Positions 7,672-16,821 of a stretch of DNA of 51,581 bases are shown piece after piece. The stretch covers positions 1 through 51,581 of the forward strand of contig SHLQ01000003.1 of assembly GCA_004282895.1 (NCBI GenBank), read 5' to 3'. Under the pieces are notes generated by a model. That model had not been told where the DNA came from and did not search any database. It worked only from the letters and a program-made list of their open reading frames with translations. How positions within the stretch are numbered: position 1 is the first letter of the stretch; every line of letters starts with the position of its first letter. The stretch comes from Acidimicrobiales bacterium (lineage in GTDB: Bacteria; Actinomycetota; Acidimicrobiia; Acidimicrobiales; SHLQ01). The position numbers and the translations under genes are program-made.

Positions 7672-9135
7672 GTGGACCGGCGTCAGTACATCTACGCGAT
7701 CGGCATCAGTGTGCTGTCGATCGCCGCGCTGCTCGGGACCGTGCTCGCGTCCTGGACGCCATTGCTCGGCCTCGACCTGCAGGGTGGGGTGTCCGTTCGG
7801 TATCGGGCCACCGAACCCGTCGAAGACCCCGAACAAATCACACAAGCGGTCGAGATCATACGTAACCGCGTCGATGGCCTCGGCGTGGCCGAACCGGAGA
7901 TCCAAGCGCAGGGCGACGGCATTCTTGTCTCGCTGCCCGGTGTTGAAGACAAGGAGCGGGCACTCGAGCTCATCGGCGAGACCGCCGTCATGAGGTTCCG
8001 GCCCGTTCTGGCTGACCTCCCCGTCGGGTCGACGGATCGCCCGCCAGAACTTCCCGACGACGCACCATTGGGACTGGACGGCTTCACGCCCGATGACGCG
8101 ATCGAGCCGGATCAGATAGTTGTGGTGCCTGCAAACGTGGAGCTGGCCCGTCCCGGGCGCTACGTCCTCGGACCAACCGGAATGTCCGGCGAAGGACTTG
8201 CCACCGCGCAGGGCGCATTCGACGGTCGCAACTGGATCGTCTCGGTTGAATTGAAGGGCGGCGACATAGGTGACAACGCATTCCGTCAGCTGACCGAACT
8301 CTGCGCACCCGGCATCTCACCAGAGTGCCCCGGCAACATCGACGCGTCCGGAGAGTTTCACGGCCGCATAGCCGTGGATCTGGACAACGAAGTGATCTCC
8401 GCTCCATTTGTGCAAGCCCCGGATCTGGGTCGCGACTTTCAGATCTCCGGGAGCTTCGACGAGGCATCCGCGAAGGAACTCGGGCTCAAACTGCGCTTCG
8501 GCGCGCTGCCGATCCAACTCGAACCGGAAAACCAGCAGATCGTCTCCGCGACGATCGGCAAGGACGCGCTATCGGCCGGCATCGTGGCCGGGCTCATTGG
8601 GCTCGCACTCGTCGCCGTCTTCATCATCGGGTACTACCGGATTCTCGGGGTTGTGGCGATCCTCAGTCTCGCGATCTCGGCGTCGCTGCTGTGGTCGATC
8701 ATCTCGTTCCTCGGTGAGAAACAAGGGTTGGCGCTGACACTCGCCGGCATCACCGGCATCATCGTGTCCATTGGTGTTTCCGTGGACTCGAACATCGTGT
8801 ACTTCGAGCACCTCAAAGAGGATGTGAGAAACGGGCGAACCGTCCGGACCGCGGTCAGCAAGGCGTTCCCAGTGGCCTATTCGACGATCGTCAAAGCAGA
8901 TGTGGCCTCGCTGATCGGTTCGGTGCTGCTGTACTTCCTGACCGTTGGCGCGGTTCGGGGTTTTGCGCTCTATCTGGGTATCGCGACGGTGCTCGACCTC
9001 GTGGCGACCTACTTCTTCATGGGCCCGGCGGTGCAGTGGCTGGCGCGTAAACCGTCGATTGCGGGCTCGTCCTCTCTGATGGGGATCCATGGGCTCACCG
9101 AAGACCGAGTCGGCACTGCGGAGGGTTCATCATGA
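7672..9135 (+). CDS. secD: Protein translocase subunit SecD
   Basis: 487 residues from GTG 7672 with GAGGA upstream. SecD uses the proton gradient to pull substrates through SecYEG. TM1 at about 7-29, then the conserved LGLDLQGGVSVRY, the periplasmic P1 domain with IIRNRVDGLGVAEP, and a five-helix RND-type membrane bundle starting near SATIGKDALSAG with GVSVDSNIVYFEHLKED. The C-terminus is short. Its stop overlaps the secF ATG by 4 nt. Confidence 0.97.
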   Translation: MDRRQYIYAIGISVLSIAALLGTVLASWTPLLGLDLQGGVSVRYRATEPVEDPEQITQAVEIIRNRVDGLGVAEPEIQAQGDGILVSLPGVEDKERALELIGETAVMRFRPVLADLPVGSTDRPPELPDDAPLGLDGFTPDDAIEPDQIVVVPANVELARPGRYVLGPTGMSGEGLATAQGAFDGRNWIVSVELKGGDIGDNAFRQLTELCAPGISPECPGNIDASGEFHGRIAVDLDNEVISAPFVQAPDLGRDFQISGSFDEASAKELGLKLRFGALPIQLEPENQQIVSATIGKDALSAGIVAGLIGLALVAVFIIGYYRILGVVAILSLAISASLLWSIISFLGEKQGLALTLAGITGIIVSIGVSVDSNIVYFEHLKEDVRNGRTVRTAVSKAFPVAYSTIVKADVASLIGSVLLYFLTVGAVRGFALYLGIATVLDLVATYFFMGPAVQWLARKPSIAGSSSLMGIHGLTEDRVGTAEGSS

Positions 9136-10322
9136 AACTCACGCCCGAAAACGACGGACTCCGTCACATCGACTTCCCCGCGCTGTGGTCCCGCGTGCTC
9201 TATGTCTCCGCCGCCGCGGTCCTTATCAGCGTGTTGGCATTGTTCATTCGTGGCCTGGACCTGGGCATCGACTTTCAGGGCGGTACGTCCGTCGAGGTGC
9301 GTACGGAAGCATCGATCGAGGAAGTCACCGACCTGATCCCCGACGCCTTTCGCGATGAATCCCGCATCCAGGAGGTGACCGACGACGAAGGTGGACGGTT
9401 TGTTCGGGTGCGGAGCTCGGTTGAAGACAGCGAGCTTGCGGCAGAACTCCGCGCCGCCATGTCCGCAGCCGGCGACATCACCGGATTCGAGTCGGTCGGA
9501 CCAACCTGGGGCTCGGAGATAACGAACAAATCGATTCGTGCGTTGGTGTTCTTCTTCATTGCGATCGCGCTGTACATCTCGGCGCGCCTGGAATGGAAGA
9601 TGGCTGTGGGAGCTCTCGCCGCGGTCGCCCACGACATCATCATCAGTGTTGGTGTCTACGCGTTGTTCGGATTTGAGGTCACCCCGGCCACGCTGATCGC
9701 CTTCCTGACGATCATGGGGTATTCGCTGTACGACACCATCGTCGTGTACGACAAGGTCCGCGAGATCACCGCCCGCGTCGGCGCAACTGGCCGCTACACA
9801 TATACCGAGATGATGAACCTCGCGCTCAACCAGGTATTGGCGCGGTCGATCAACACGACCATCACGTCGGTCTTGCCGGTGTTGTCGATGCTGTTCATCG
9901 GCTCGTTCATCCTCGGCGCAACCACTCTGCAGGAGTTCTCGATCGCGCTGCTCGTCGGCCTGCTCGTTGGTGGCTACAGCTCGATCTTTGTTGCGTCAAC
10001 CGTCGTGGCGAACCTCAAGGAACGCGAGCCCGAGTACCTGCAGATTGCCAAGAAGGTGGCGAAGAAGGGCGGCGACGACTCCGGAACCCGCTGGGTCAGT
10101 GCCGAGGATGCGACCTTCGGCATTCAAGCGGGCCGGATGCGCAAGGGGGCGGCCACCAAGGCCAAGTCACCCACGAAGACCCGGAAACTCGCAGACTCGA
10201 AGAAAGACACCGAAGGGTCCGATGGGGAATCGGATGCGCCAACCAAGGCCAAGAAGTCCACACCCACCGCGGCCCCCGGGACGATCCCCCCACGGCCGAG
10301 AAAGACCAAACGCAAGAAGTGA
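9132..10322 (+). CDS. secF: Protein translocase subunit SecF with a basic C-terminal tail
   Basis: 396 residues. Partner of SecD. TM1 near 22-42, DLGIDFQGGTSVEV, the P4 domain, and a five-helix bundle with FLTIMGYSLYDTIVVYD and NTTITSVLPVLSM. After the last helix (about 300) comes a tail of about 95 residues, very rich in Lys, Thr, Pro and Ser and ending PRKTKRKK. Such basic tails occur on some actinobacterial SecF proteins; its role is unknown and contact with ribosome or lipid is only a guess. Confidence 0.96.
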   Translation: MKLTPENDGLRHIDFPALWSRVLYVSAAAVLISVLALFIRGLDLGIDFQGGTSVEVRTEASIEEVTDLIPDAFRDESRIQEVTDDEGGRFVRVRSSVEDSELAAELRAAMSAAGDITGFESVGPTWGSEITNKSIRALVFFFIAIALYISARLEWKMAVGALAAVAHDIIISVGVYALFGFEVTPATLIAFLTIMGYSLYDTIVVYDKVREITARVGATGRYTYTEMMNLALNQVLARSINTTITSVLPVLSMLFIGSFILGATTLQEFSIALLVGLLVGGYSSIFVASTVVANLKEREPEYLQIAKKVAKKGGDDSGTRWVSAEDATFGIQAGRMRKGAATKAKSPTKTRKLADSKKDTEGSDGESDAPTKAKKSTPTAAPGTIPPRPRKTKRKK

Positions 10323-10327
10323 GCCGG

Positions 10328-10333
10328 TAACTT
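10328..10333 (+). promoter_or_regulatory. -10 box of apt-rel (leaderless)
   Basis: TAACTT, 7 nt, then ATG 10341; no Shine-Dalgarno between. Confidence 0.5.
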
Positions 10334-10340
10334 CGACCGT

Positions 10341-10856
10341 ATGGACATCCACCGGCTGATCCGAGACGTACCGGACTACCCCCAACCGGGGATCGTGTTC
10401 AAGGACATCACGCCGTTGCTGGCCGACTCCGCCGCGCTGCACCACGCGGTCGAAGCCATGAGTGCCCCATTCGCACACGCGAACATCGACCTTGTGGCCG
10501 GGATCGAGGCCAGAGGGTTCATCTTCGGGCCGCTGGTGGCTCGCCACCTCGACGTCGGGTTCATGCCGGTGCGAAAGCCCGGCAAACTTCCGGCCGATAC
10601 CACCAGTGTGACCTACGACCTCGAGTACGGCTCCGACACCCTCGAAGTGCACTCGGATGCATGTGGGCCCGAGTCGTCCGTGCTGATCGTGGACGACGTA
10701 CTGGCCACGGGCGGAACATTGGCGGCCGCCCGAACGTTGGTGGAGTCCATGGAAGCATCGATTGTGGGGATTTCCGTCCTGGTGGAGCTTGCGTTCCTCG
10801 AAGGTCGTGCCAAGCTGGATGGCATCGTGACGCACGCCGTAGTTGAGGTCGACTGA
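10341..10856 (+). CDS. apt: Adenine phosphoribosyltransferase
   Basis: 171 residues, the usual size. Salvages adenine with PRPP to AMP. Family blocks: VPDYPQPGIVFKDITPLL, GIEARGFIFG, RKPGKLP and the PRPP-binding loop VLIVDDVLATGGT. It sits directly before rel with a 1-nt gap, an order shared with many bacteria that links purine salvage and stringent-response genes. Confidence 0.97.
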   Translation: MDIHRLIRDVPDYPQPGIVFKDITPLLADSAALHHAVEAMSAPFAHANIDLVAGIEARGFIFGPLVARHLDVGFMPVRKPGKLPADTTSVTYDLEYGSDTLEVHSDACGPESSVLIVDDVLATGGTLAAARTLVESMEASIVGISVLVELAFLEGRAKLDGIVTHAVVEVD

Positions 10857-10857
10857 C

Positions 10858-13071
10858 ATGCCCACCGTGACCCGCGTCCTTCCATGGCGTCGGCAGTCAA
10901 GTCGGGTGGAGTCCGAGCTGACCGCCATTGTCGAGGCGTACCGCTCGCAGGACGCTGACGCCTCGATCGATCGGATTCAGAAGGCGTACCACGTTGCGTC
11001 CAAATCTCATGGCGACCAACGACGCAAGAGCGGTGAGCTCTACATCTCCCATCCGTTGGCAGTGGCAAAGGTGGTCGCCGAGTTCGGTCTCGACGACGGA
11101 GCGATTGCCGCTGCGCTGTTGCACGATGCGGTCGAGGACACCGCACTGACTCTCGAGGAACTGAGTGAACAGTTCGGCGAAGACGTCGCCAGCGTGGTCG
11201 ATGGTGTCACGAAGCTCGATCGTGTGCACTTCGACTCCAAAGAAGCACAACAAGCCGCTTCGGTGCGCAAGATGATGGTGGCGATCGCACAAGACGTCCG
11301 TGTGCTGATCATCAAGCTGGCCGACCGCCTCCACAACATGGAGACGATCGGCTCGCTACCCGAGTTCAAGCAGCAGCGAACCGCGAGCGAAACGCTGGAG
11401 ATCTACGCACCGCTGGCCCACCGACTCGGCATGCAGGAACTGAAACAGCGCCTGGAGGATCTCGCGTTCGCCGCCGCCGAGCCCAAACAGTACGCGGAGC
11501 TCGAAGCCATGGTGGCGGCGCGGGCACCCGAACGAGACGTGTACATCGCCCAGCTGCTTGGCGACGTCGAGGGACGCTTGCGCGAGCTCGGGATCAACGC
11601 CACGGTGACTGGTCGCCAGAAGCACCTGTATTCGATCTACGAAAAGATGGTCGTCCGCGGTCATCTCTTCGAGAACATTCATGATCTTGTCGGCATTCGT
11701 GTGATTGTCGACGAAGTCCGTGACTGCTACGCCGCGTTGGGCACGATCCACGCCGCCTGGAAACCGGTGCAGGGGCGGTTCAAGGACTACATCGCCATGC
11801 CGAAGTTCAACCTCTACCAGTCGTTGCACACGACGGTGATCGGCCCGCTGGGCAAAGAGGTGGAGGTGCAGATTCGCACCAAGGAAATGCATGGCCGGGC
11901 CGAACATGGCGTGGCCGCTCACTGGGGGTACAAGGAGTCGGCACCCAGCGGAGAGATGGCGTGGCTCAGTCGCATCATGGACTGGGAGCAGGAATCGTCC
12001 GACCCAACCGCGTTCATGAGCAACCTGAAGACCGACCTCGATCAGGACGAAGTCTTCGTGTTCACGCCGAAGGGCGACGTTGTCGAGTTGCCGGTCGGGG
12101 CAACTCCGGTCGACTTCGCGTACGAAATCCACACCGAGGTTGGCCGCCAGTGCACCGGGTCGCGCGTAAACGGCAAACTTGTGCCGTTGGAGACCCGCCT
12201 GCAGTCGGGCGACCGGGTGGACATCATCACCTCGAAGAACCCGGATGCGGGGCCCTCAAAGGACTGGTTGAAGTTCGTCGCGACGCCAAAGGCCGCGTCC
12301 AAGATTCGGGCCCACTTCAGTCGGGAGCGGCGCAGCGAGTTCATCGACATCGGACGCGACGAGCTCACCGCGGCGCTTCGTCGTAGCGAACTGCCGGTGC
12401 AGGACACCTTGAAGAGCAAGTTGTTGCTCGAGGTCGCTGCAGATATGAACTACACCGATCTCGAGGCGCTGCACGCCGCGATTGGTGAGGGGCACCTCTC
12501 GCCGCGAACAATCATCAACCGGATCACAAAGTCATTCGCCGAGGAGGAGCCGGCGGAAGAGCCGGCATTCCTCACCCGGGTTCGTCGTCGCGATGCCGCG
12601 CCGAGCAGCGGCGTGCATGTCGAAGGGCTGGACGATCTGCTCGTGCGGCTCGCCACCTGTTGCACCCCCGTTCCTCGCGACGACATCATCGGATTCGTGA
12701 CCCGGGGCCGCGGCGTGTCCGTGCACCGCACCGATTGTGCGAACGCCCGGTCGCTGTCTGCCAGTCAGGCCGATCGCCTCATCGAAGTGGATTGGGACGA
12801 CCGTCACGACGGCCTGTTGGAAGCCTCGATCCAGGTCGATGCCCTCGATCGGCCGCGTCTGCTCAGCGATGTTTCCGGTGTGATGGCGACAAACCAGATC
12901 AACGTAACGAGCGTGCAACTACGTACAAGTGCGGATCGAATTGCGCATATGACGTTCGGATTCGAGTTCGGCGATCCGGCCCATCTCGAAGAGATGCTTT
13001 CGGCGGTGCGACGAATCGAATCGGTCTACGACGCGTACCGCGTTCTCCCGGGGTCGAGCTCCGACGACTGA
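10858..13071 (+). CDS. rel: Bifunctional (p)ppGpp synthetase/hydrolase (Rel)
   Basis: 737 residues from ATG 10858 (an in-frame ATG at 10843, inside apt, would add five). It makes and degrades (p)ppGpp. The HD hydrolase domain is intact: H51, H65, HD at 89-90 and ED at 93-94. The synthetase domain has GRQKHLYSIYEKM and the RFKD motif (GRFKDYIAMPKFN), which marks bifunctional Rel rather than monofunctional RelA. Then a TGS domain (VFVFTPKGDVVELP), a conserved-cysteine region (ATCCTPVPRDDIIGF) and a C-terminal ACT domain (about 655-737). Confidence 0.96.
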   Translation: MPTVTRVLPWRRQSSRVESELTAIVEAYRSQDADASIDRIQKAYHVASKSHGDQRRKSGELYISHPLAVAKVVAEFGLDDGAIAAALLHDAVEDTALTLEELSEQFGEDVASVVDGVTKLDRVHFDSKEAQQAASVRKMMVAIAQDVRVLIIKLADRLHNMETIGSLPEFKQQRTASETLEIYAPLAHRLGMQELKQRLEDLAFAAAEPKQYAELEAMVAARAPERDVYIAQLLGDVEGRLRELGINATVTGRQKHLYSIYEKMVVRGHLFENIHDLVGIRVIVDEVRDCYAALGTIHAAWKPVQGRFKDYIAMPKFNLYQSLHTTVIGPLGKEVEVQIRTKEMHGRAEHGVAAHWGYKESAPSGEMAWLSRIMDWEQESSDPTAFMSNLKTDLDQDEVFVFTPKGDVVELPVGATPVDFAYEIHTEVGRQCTGSRVNGKLVPLETRLQSGDRVDIITSKNPDAGPSKDWLKFVATPKAASKIRAHFSRERRSEFIDIGRDELTAALRRSELPVQDTLKSKLLLEVAADMNYTDLEALHAAIGEGHLSPRTIINRITKSFAEEEPAEEPAFLTRVRRRDAAPSSGVHVEGLDDLLVRLATCCTPVPRDDIIGFVTRGRGVSVHRTDCANARSLSASQADRLIEVDWDDRHDGLLEASIQVDALDRPRLLSDVSGVMATNQINVTSVQLRTSADRIAHMTFGFEFGDPAHLEEMLSAVRRIESVYDAYRVLPGSSSDD

Positions 13072-13085
13072 GGCGATTGGGCGAG

Positions 13086-13091
13086 TAGTCT
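13086..13091 (+). promoter_or_regulatory. -10 box of hisS (leaderless)
   Basis: TAGTCT, 8 nt, then GTG 13100, within the 28-nt rel-hisS gap. Confidence 0.5.
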
Positions 13092-13099
13092 GAGCCGTC

Positions 13100-14365
13100 G
13101 TGGCATCACCGAAATTTCAGTCTCTGCGGGGCATGCGTGACGTCATGTCACCCGACGCCGAGCGTCAACGCGCCGTCGTGGATGTCTTTGCGGATCTCGC
13201 CGGGCGAGCCGGGTATGGCCACTTGATGTCACCCATCCTCGAGGACCTCGGTGTCTTCTTGCGCGTCGGCGAATCCACGGACGTCGTGACCAAGGAGATG
13301 TACGACTTCGAGGACAAGGACGGCCAGCGCATCGCGATGCGGCCGGAACTCACCGCATCGGTCGTGCGGGCCTTCGTGCAACACAACCCGACCAACCTGC
13401 CCTGGAAGATCTGGTACGAGGGCCCACAGTTCCGGCACGAAAAGCCTCAGGCCGGTCGTTACCGCCAGTTCAGCCAGGTCGGTATCGAGGTTCTCGGCTC
13501 TGACGACCCCCACGTGGACGTCGAGGTGATTGCCCTCGGGTGGCGGTTTTACGAAGCTCTGGGAATGCGGCAGGTATCGCTGCTGATGAACTCGCTCGGA
13601 GACGAGTCCTGCCGACCGGCCTATCTGGAAGCGTTGACGAGGTATCTCCTCGATCGGCGGACAGATCTGTCCGAGCGCTCCCAGGAAACGCTCGACAAGA
13701 ACCCGCTTCGGGTACTCGACAGCAAACGCCGCGAGGATCAGGCGATCATCGCCGAGGCGCCGCTCATGGTGGACTTTCTCAGCGAGGAGACCGGTGAACA
13801 CTTCGCTGCCGTGCGTGCGGGTCTGGAGGCGCTCTCCATTCCCTACGAGATCTCACCGCGCCTCGTGCGGGGCCTCGACTACTACACCCGAACCACCTTC
13901 GAATTTGCATCAACCGCACTCACGAATGCCCAGAACGCCGTTGGTGGCGGGGGTCGCTACGACGGACTGGCCGAGAGTCTTGGTGGCAAACCCACCCCGG
14001 GCATCGGCTTCGCGCTCGGCGTTGATCGCATTCTTCTCGCCTGCGATGACGAAGGCTGTTTCCCCGAGCCGGCCACCGCGCCAGAGGTCATGGTCCTTGA
14101 TCTCGTGGGCGGCTCCGAGGCGATCGTTCTCACGGACCAGCTACGCGAGGCGGGGTTTCGGGCCGACCGCACATTTGACGGGCGTTCGATGAAGGCCCAG
14201 ATGAAGGTCGCCGACCGATCGGATGCCCCGTGGGTGCTGATCGTCGGCGAGGATGAGCTCGCCCAGGGCCAGGTGACGATTCGGGACATGCAGGGCGACG
14301 CCGGACAGACAACCATCGACCGCGGTGACGTGATCACCGAACTCAAGACGCGCCTCGGCGCCTGA
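13100..14365 (+). CDS. hisS: Histidyl-tRNA synthetase
   Basis: 421 residues from GTG 13100. Class II synthetase charging tRNA-His. N-terminal LRGMRDV, motif 2 region (FRHEKPQAGRYRQFSQ), the histidine-specific loops RLVRGLDYYTRTTFEF and GGGGRYDGLAE, motif 3 GIGFALGVDRI, and an anticodon-binding domain from about 325. No T-box or leader fits in the 28-nt upstream gap. Confidence 0.97.
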   Translation: MASPKFQSLRGMRDVMSPDAERQRAVVDVFADLAGRAGYGHLMSPILEDLGVFLRVGESTDVVTKEMYDFEDKDGQRIAMRPELTASVVRAFVQHNPTNLPWKIWYEGPQFRHEKPQAGRYRQFSQVGIEVLGSDDPHVDVEVIALGWRFYEALGMRQVSLLMNSLGDESCRPAYLEALTRYLLDRRTDLSERSQETLDKNPLRVLDSKRREDQAIIAEAPLMVDFLSEETGEHFAAVRAGLEALSIPYEISPRLVRGLDYYTRTTFEFASTALTNAQNAVGGGGRYDGLAESLGGKPTPGIGFALGVDRILLACDDEGCFPEPATAPEVMVLDLVGGSEAIVLTDQLREAGFRADRTFDGRSMKAQMKVADRSDAPWVLIVGEDELAQGQVTIRDMQGDAGQTTIDRGDVITELKTRLGA

Positions 14366-14391
14366 TCAGCAACGACAAGCAAGGAACAACC

Positions 14392-16125
14392 ATGCCGATT
14401 CGAACCGACTACTGCGGTGAGGTCTCCTCCGCCGACATTGGCCGCACGGTCACCGTGTGCGGATGGGTCGATACCCGCCGCGTGCACTCCGAACACCTCG
14501 CCTTCGTTGACGTCCGCGACCACACCGGGGTTGTCCAGGTTGTCGTGGACGAACGGTCTGAAGTGCGCAGCGAATACGTCGTAGCGATCACCGGCACCGT
14601 CCGGGCCCGCCCCGATGGGATGGTCAACGCCGCGTTGGCTACGGGTGAGATCGAGATCGCCGACACAACCGTCGACATCCTCAACGCCGCCGAACCGCCA
14701 CCGTTCCCCATGAACGAACGGACTGACGTGGACGAGTCGATCCGCCTGCGTCATCGGTACGTCGACCTGCGCCGACCCAAGATGCAACGGAACCTGCGCA
14801 TTCGGTCGAAGGTGAACAGCGCAATCCGTGGCGCAATGGAGCGCCAGGGATTCGTCGAGATCGAGACCCCGATGCTCATCGCCTCCACACCGGAGGGTGC
14901 CCGCGACTTCGTGGTGCCCAGCCGCCAGAACCCCGGTGATTTCTACGCCCTCCCACAGAGCCCACAGCTGTTCAAACAGCTGTCGATGGTCGGTGGGTTC
15001 GACAAGTACTACCAAATCGCTCGATGTCTCCGCGACGAGGATCTCCGCGCCGATCGTCAGTTCGAATTCATGCAGCTCGACGCAGAAGCCAGCTTCGTGA
15101 ATCAGGAGGATGTGTTCGCCTTTATCAGCGAGGCGGTGGCGGACGCGACGGAAGCAGTCACCGGAGAACGGCCCGAGAACATTCCGCAGATGACGTATGC
15201 CGAGGCGCAGGAGCGATATGGCTCCGACAAGCCCGATGTGCGATTCGGCATGGAGTTGCAGGAGCTCACCGAGCTGTTCACCGAGACGGAGTCGAACGTC
15301 TTCAAGACCGCCGCGGTCAAAGGCATCTGCATGAAGGGCGGCGCCGACACACTCGGCCGCAACGCCATCGACGACCTGACCGACAAGGCCAAGCGCTGGG
15401 GCGCCAAGGGCCTCGCGTGGTTCCGCGTGCGAGACGAAGGCCTTGAGGGTGCGCTCACGAAGTTCATGTCCGAAGCGGAAATCGCGGGCGTGCAGTCAGG
15501 GCTCGCCGCGGAGTCGGGCGACATGGTCTTCCTCATCGCTGATGATCGGCGAACCGCCAACCGAGTGCTCGGGCTGCTTCGCCTCGAGCTGGGCAAGCCA
15601 CCCGTGAATGAAGGTGGCTTTCACTTTCTATGGATCACCGAGTTCCCACTGTTCGAGGATGTCATCGACGGCAACCCAATCCCGGCTCACCACCCCTTTA
15701 CGATGCCGCACCCCGACGACGTGGATCTGCTCGACACGGCCGAGGGTGATGGCTGGCTCGACATTCGGTCGCAGGCATACGATCTTGTGCTCAACGGCTG
15801 GGAGCTTGGTTCGGGCAGCATCCGAATCCACCGCTCCGATGTGCAATCGCGCATCTTCGAAATTCTGGGCATCGGCGAGGAGGAACAGCGGGCAAAGTTC
15901 GGCTTCCTGCTCGACGCCTTCCGCTTCGGCGCTCCACCTCACGGCGGGTTCGCCTTCGGTATCGACCGCCTCACGGCGCTGCTCGCGGGCGAAGAGAACA
16001 TTCGCGAAGTCATTGCCTTCCCGAAGACCCAATCCGGCGCGGACCTGCTCACCAACGCACCAGGACCCATCGAAGCCGGTCAGCTAGACGAACTGGGCTT
16101 GCGGGTAGTCCCCCGAACAGATTGA
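14392..16125 (+). CDS. aspS: Aspartyl-tRNA synthetase (bacterial type)
   Basis: 577 residues with an AAGGA ribosome site before ATG 14392. N-terminal OB-fold (VTVCGWVDTRRVHSEHLAFVDVRDH), class II motif 1 region (RYVDLRRPKMQ), motif 2 (CLRDEDLRADRQFEFMQLD), the bacterial GAD insertion (about 290-410) and motif 3 (GGFAFGIDRLTALL). Whether it also charges tRNA-Asn cannot be read here; no asnS or gatCAB is in the window. Confidence 0.97.
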   Translation: MPIRTDYCGEVSSADIGRTVTVCGWVDTRRVHSEHLAFVDVRDHTGVVQVVVDERSEVRSEYVVAITGTVRARPDGMVNAALATGEIEIADTTVDILNAAEPPPFPMNERTDVDESIRLRHRYVDLRRPKMQRNLRIRSKVNSAIRGAMERQGFVEIETPMLIASTPEGARDFVVPSRQNPGDFYALPQSPQLFKQLSMVGGFDKYYQIARCLRDEDLRADRQFEFMQLDAEASFVNQEDVFAFISEAVADATEAVTGERPENIPQMTYAEAQERYGSDKPDVRFGMELQELTELFTETESNVFKTAAVKGICMKGGADTLGRNAIDDLTDKAKRWGAKGLAWFRVRDEGLEGALTKFMSEAEIAGVQSGLAAESGDMVFLIADDRRTANRVLGLLRLELGKPPVNEGGFHFLWITEFPLFEDVIDGNPIPAHHPFTMPHPDDVDLLDTAEGDGWLDIRSQAYDLVLNGWELGSGSIRIHRSDVQSRIFEILGIGEEEQRAKFGFLLDAFRFGAPPHGGFAFGIDRLTALLAGEENIREVIAFPKTQSGADLLTNAPGPIEAGQLDELGLRVVPRTD

Positions 16126-16796
16126 TGGGAGACGTCTTGGGGGAGCGCAGCTCCAACTACAAGCACCTCTTCATCGACTTCATGATTGAGGCGGACGTGT
16201 TGACGTTCGGTGACTTCGTGACGAAGAGCGGTCGGGAGACGCCGTATTTCGTGCAGACCGGCAAGTATCGAACCGGCTCACAGATCCGGCGGCTGGGCGA
16301 GTTCTACGCGGACGCGATACTGGCCAACTTCGGGACCGACTTCGATGTCCTGTTCGGCCCCGCCTACAAGGGCATTCCGCTTGCGGTCGAGACCGCCGCA
16401 GCGTTGTCGGCCAAGGGCCACGATGTCGGCTTCTGTTTCAATCGTAAGGAAGCCAAGGACCACGGCGAGGGTGGCGTTCTTGTGGGACATCCACTGGTCG
16501 ATGGCGATCGGGTCCTGATCATCGAGGACGTCACCACAGCCGGAACGTCGATTCGAGAGACGGTCCCGGTGCTTCAGGCTGCGGCCGATGTGGAACTCGC
16601 TGGACTGATCGTGTCCGTCGACCGCATGGAGCGAGGCACGGGGAACAACACCGCGCTGGAACAGATCGCCGAGGAATTCGCCATGCCCACGCACGCGATC
16701 GTCACCGTTGAGGAAGTCATCGATCATGCGGACCTCTCCGATGACATGGTTGCAAAGATGCGGGCCTATCTCGAAACCTACGGCCCCCGCCGCTGA
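16125..16796 (+). CDS. pyrE: Orotate phosphoribosyltransferase
   Basis: 223 residues from ATG 16125, sharing one base with the aspS stop (TGATG). Converts orotate and PRPP to OMP. Shows YFVQTGKYRTG, FGPAYKGIPL, the flexible catalytic loop RKEAKDHGEGG and the PRPP loop VLIIEDVTTAGTS. It is the only UMP-pathway gene placed outside the pyrR operon, 14 kb upstream, and is translationally coupled to aspS, so PyrR control of it is not evident. Confidence 0.97.
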   Translation: MGDVLGERSSNYKHLFIDFMIEADVLTFGDFVTKSGRETPYFVQTGKYRTGSQIRRLGEFYADAILANFGTDFDVLFGPAYKGIPLAVETAAALSAKGHDVGFCFNRKEAKDHGEGGVLVGHPLVDGDRVLIIEDVTTAGTSIRETVPVLQAAADVELAGLIVSVDRMERGTGNNTALEQIAEEFAMPTHAIVTVEEVIDHADLSDDMVAKMRAYLETYGPRR

Positions 16797-16809
16797 CCCA
16801 TAGCGGCTG

Positions 16810-16815
16810 TAGGGT
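16810..16815 (+). promoter_or_regulatory. -10 box of rarA (leaderless)
   Basis: TAGGGT, 6 nt, then GTG 16822. Confidence 0.5.
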
Positions 16816-16821
16816 GCGGCT

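Noticed and set aside
13072..13099. T-box leaders before hisS, aspS and alaS
   Set aside because: The upstream gaps are 28, 26 and 13 nt, far too short, and no specifier or antiterminator sequence is present.
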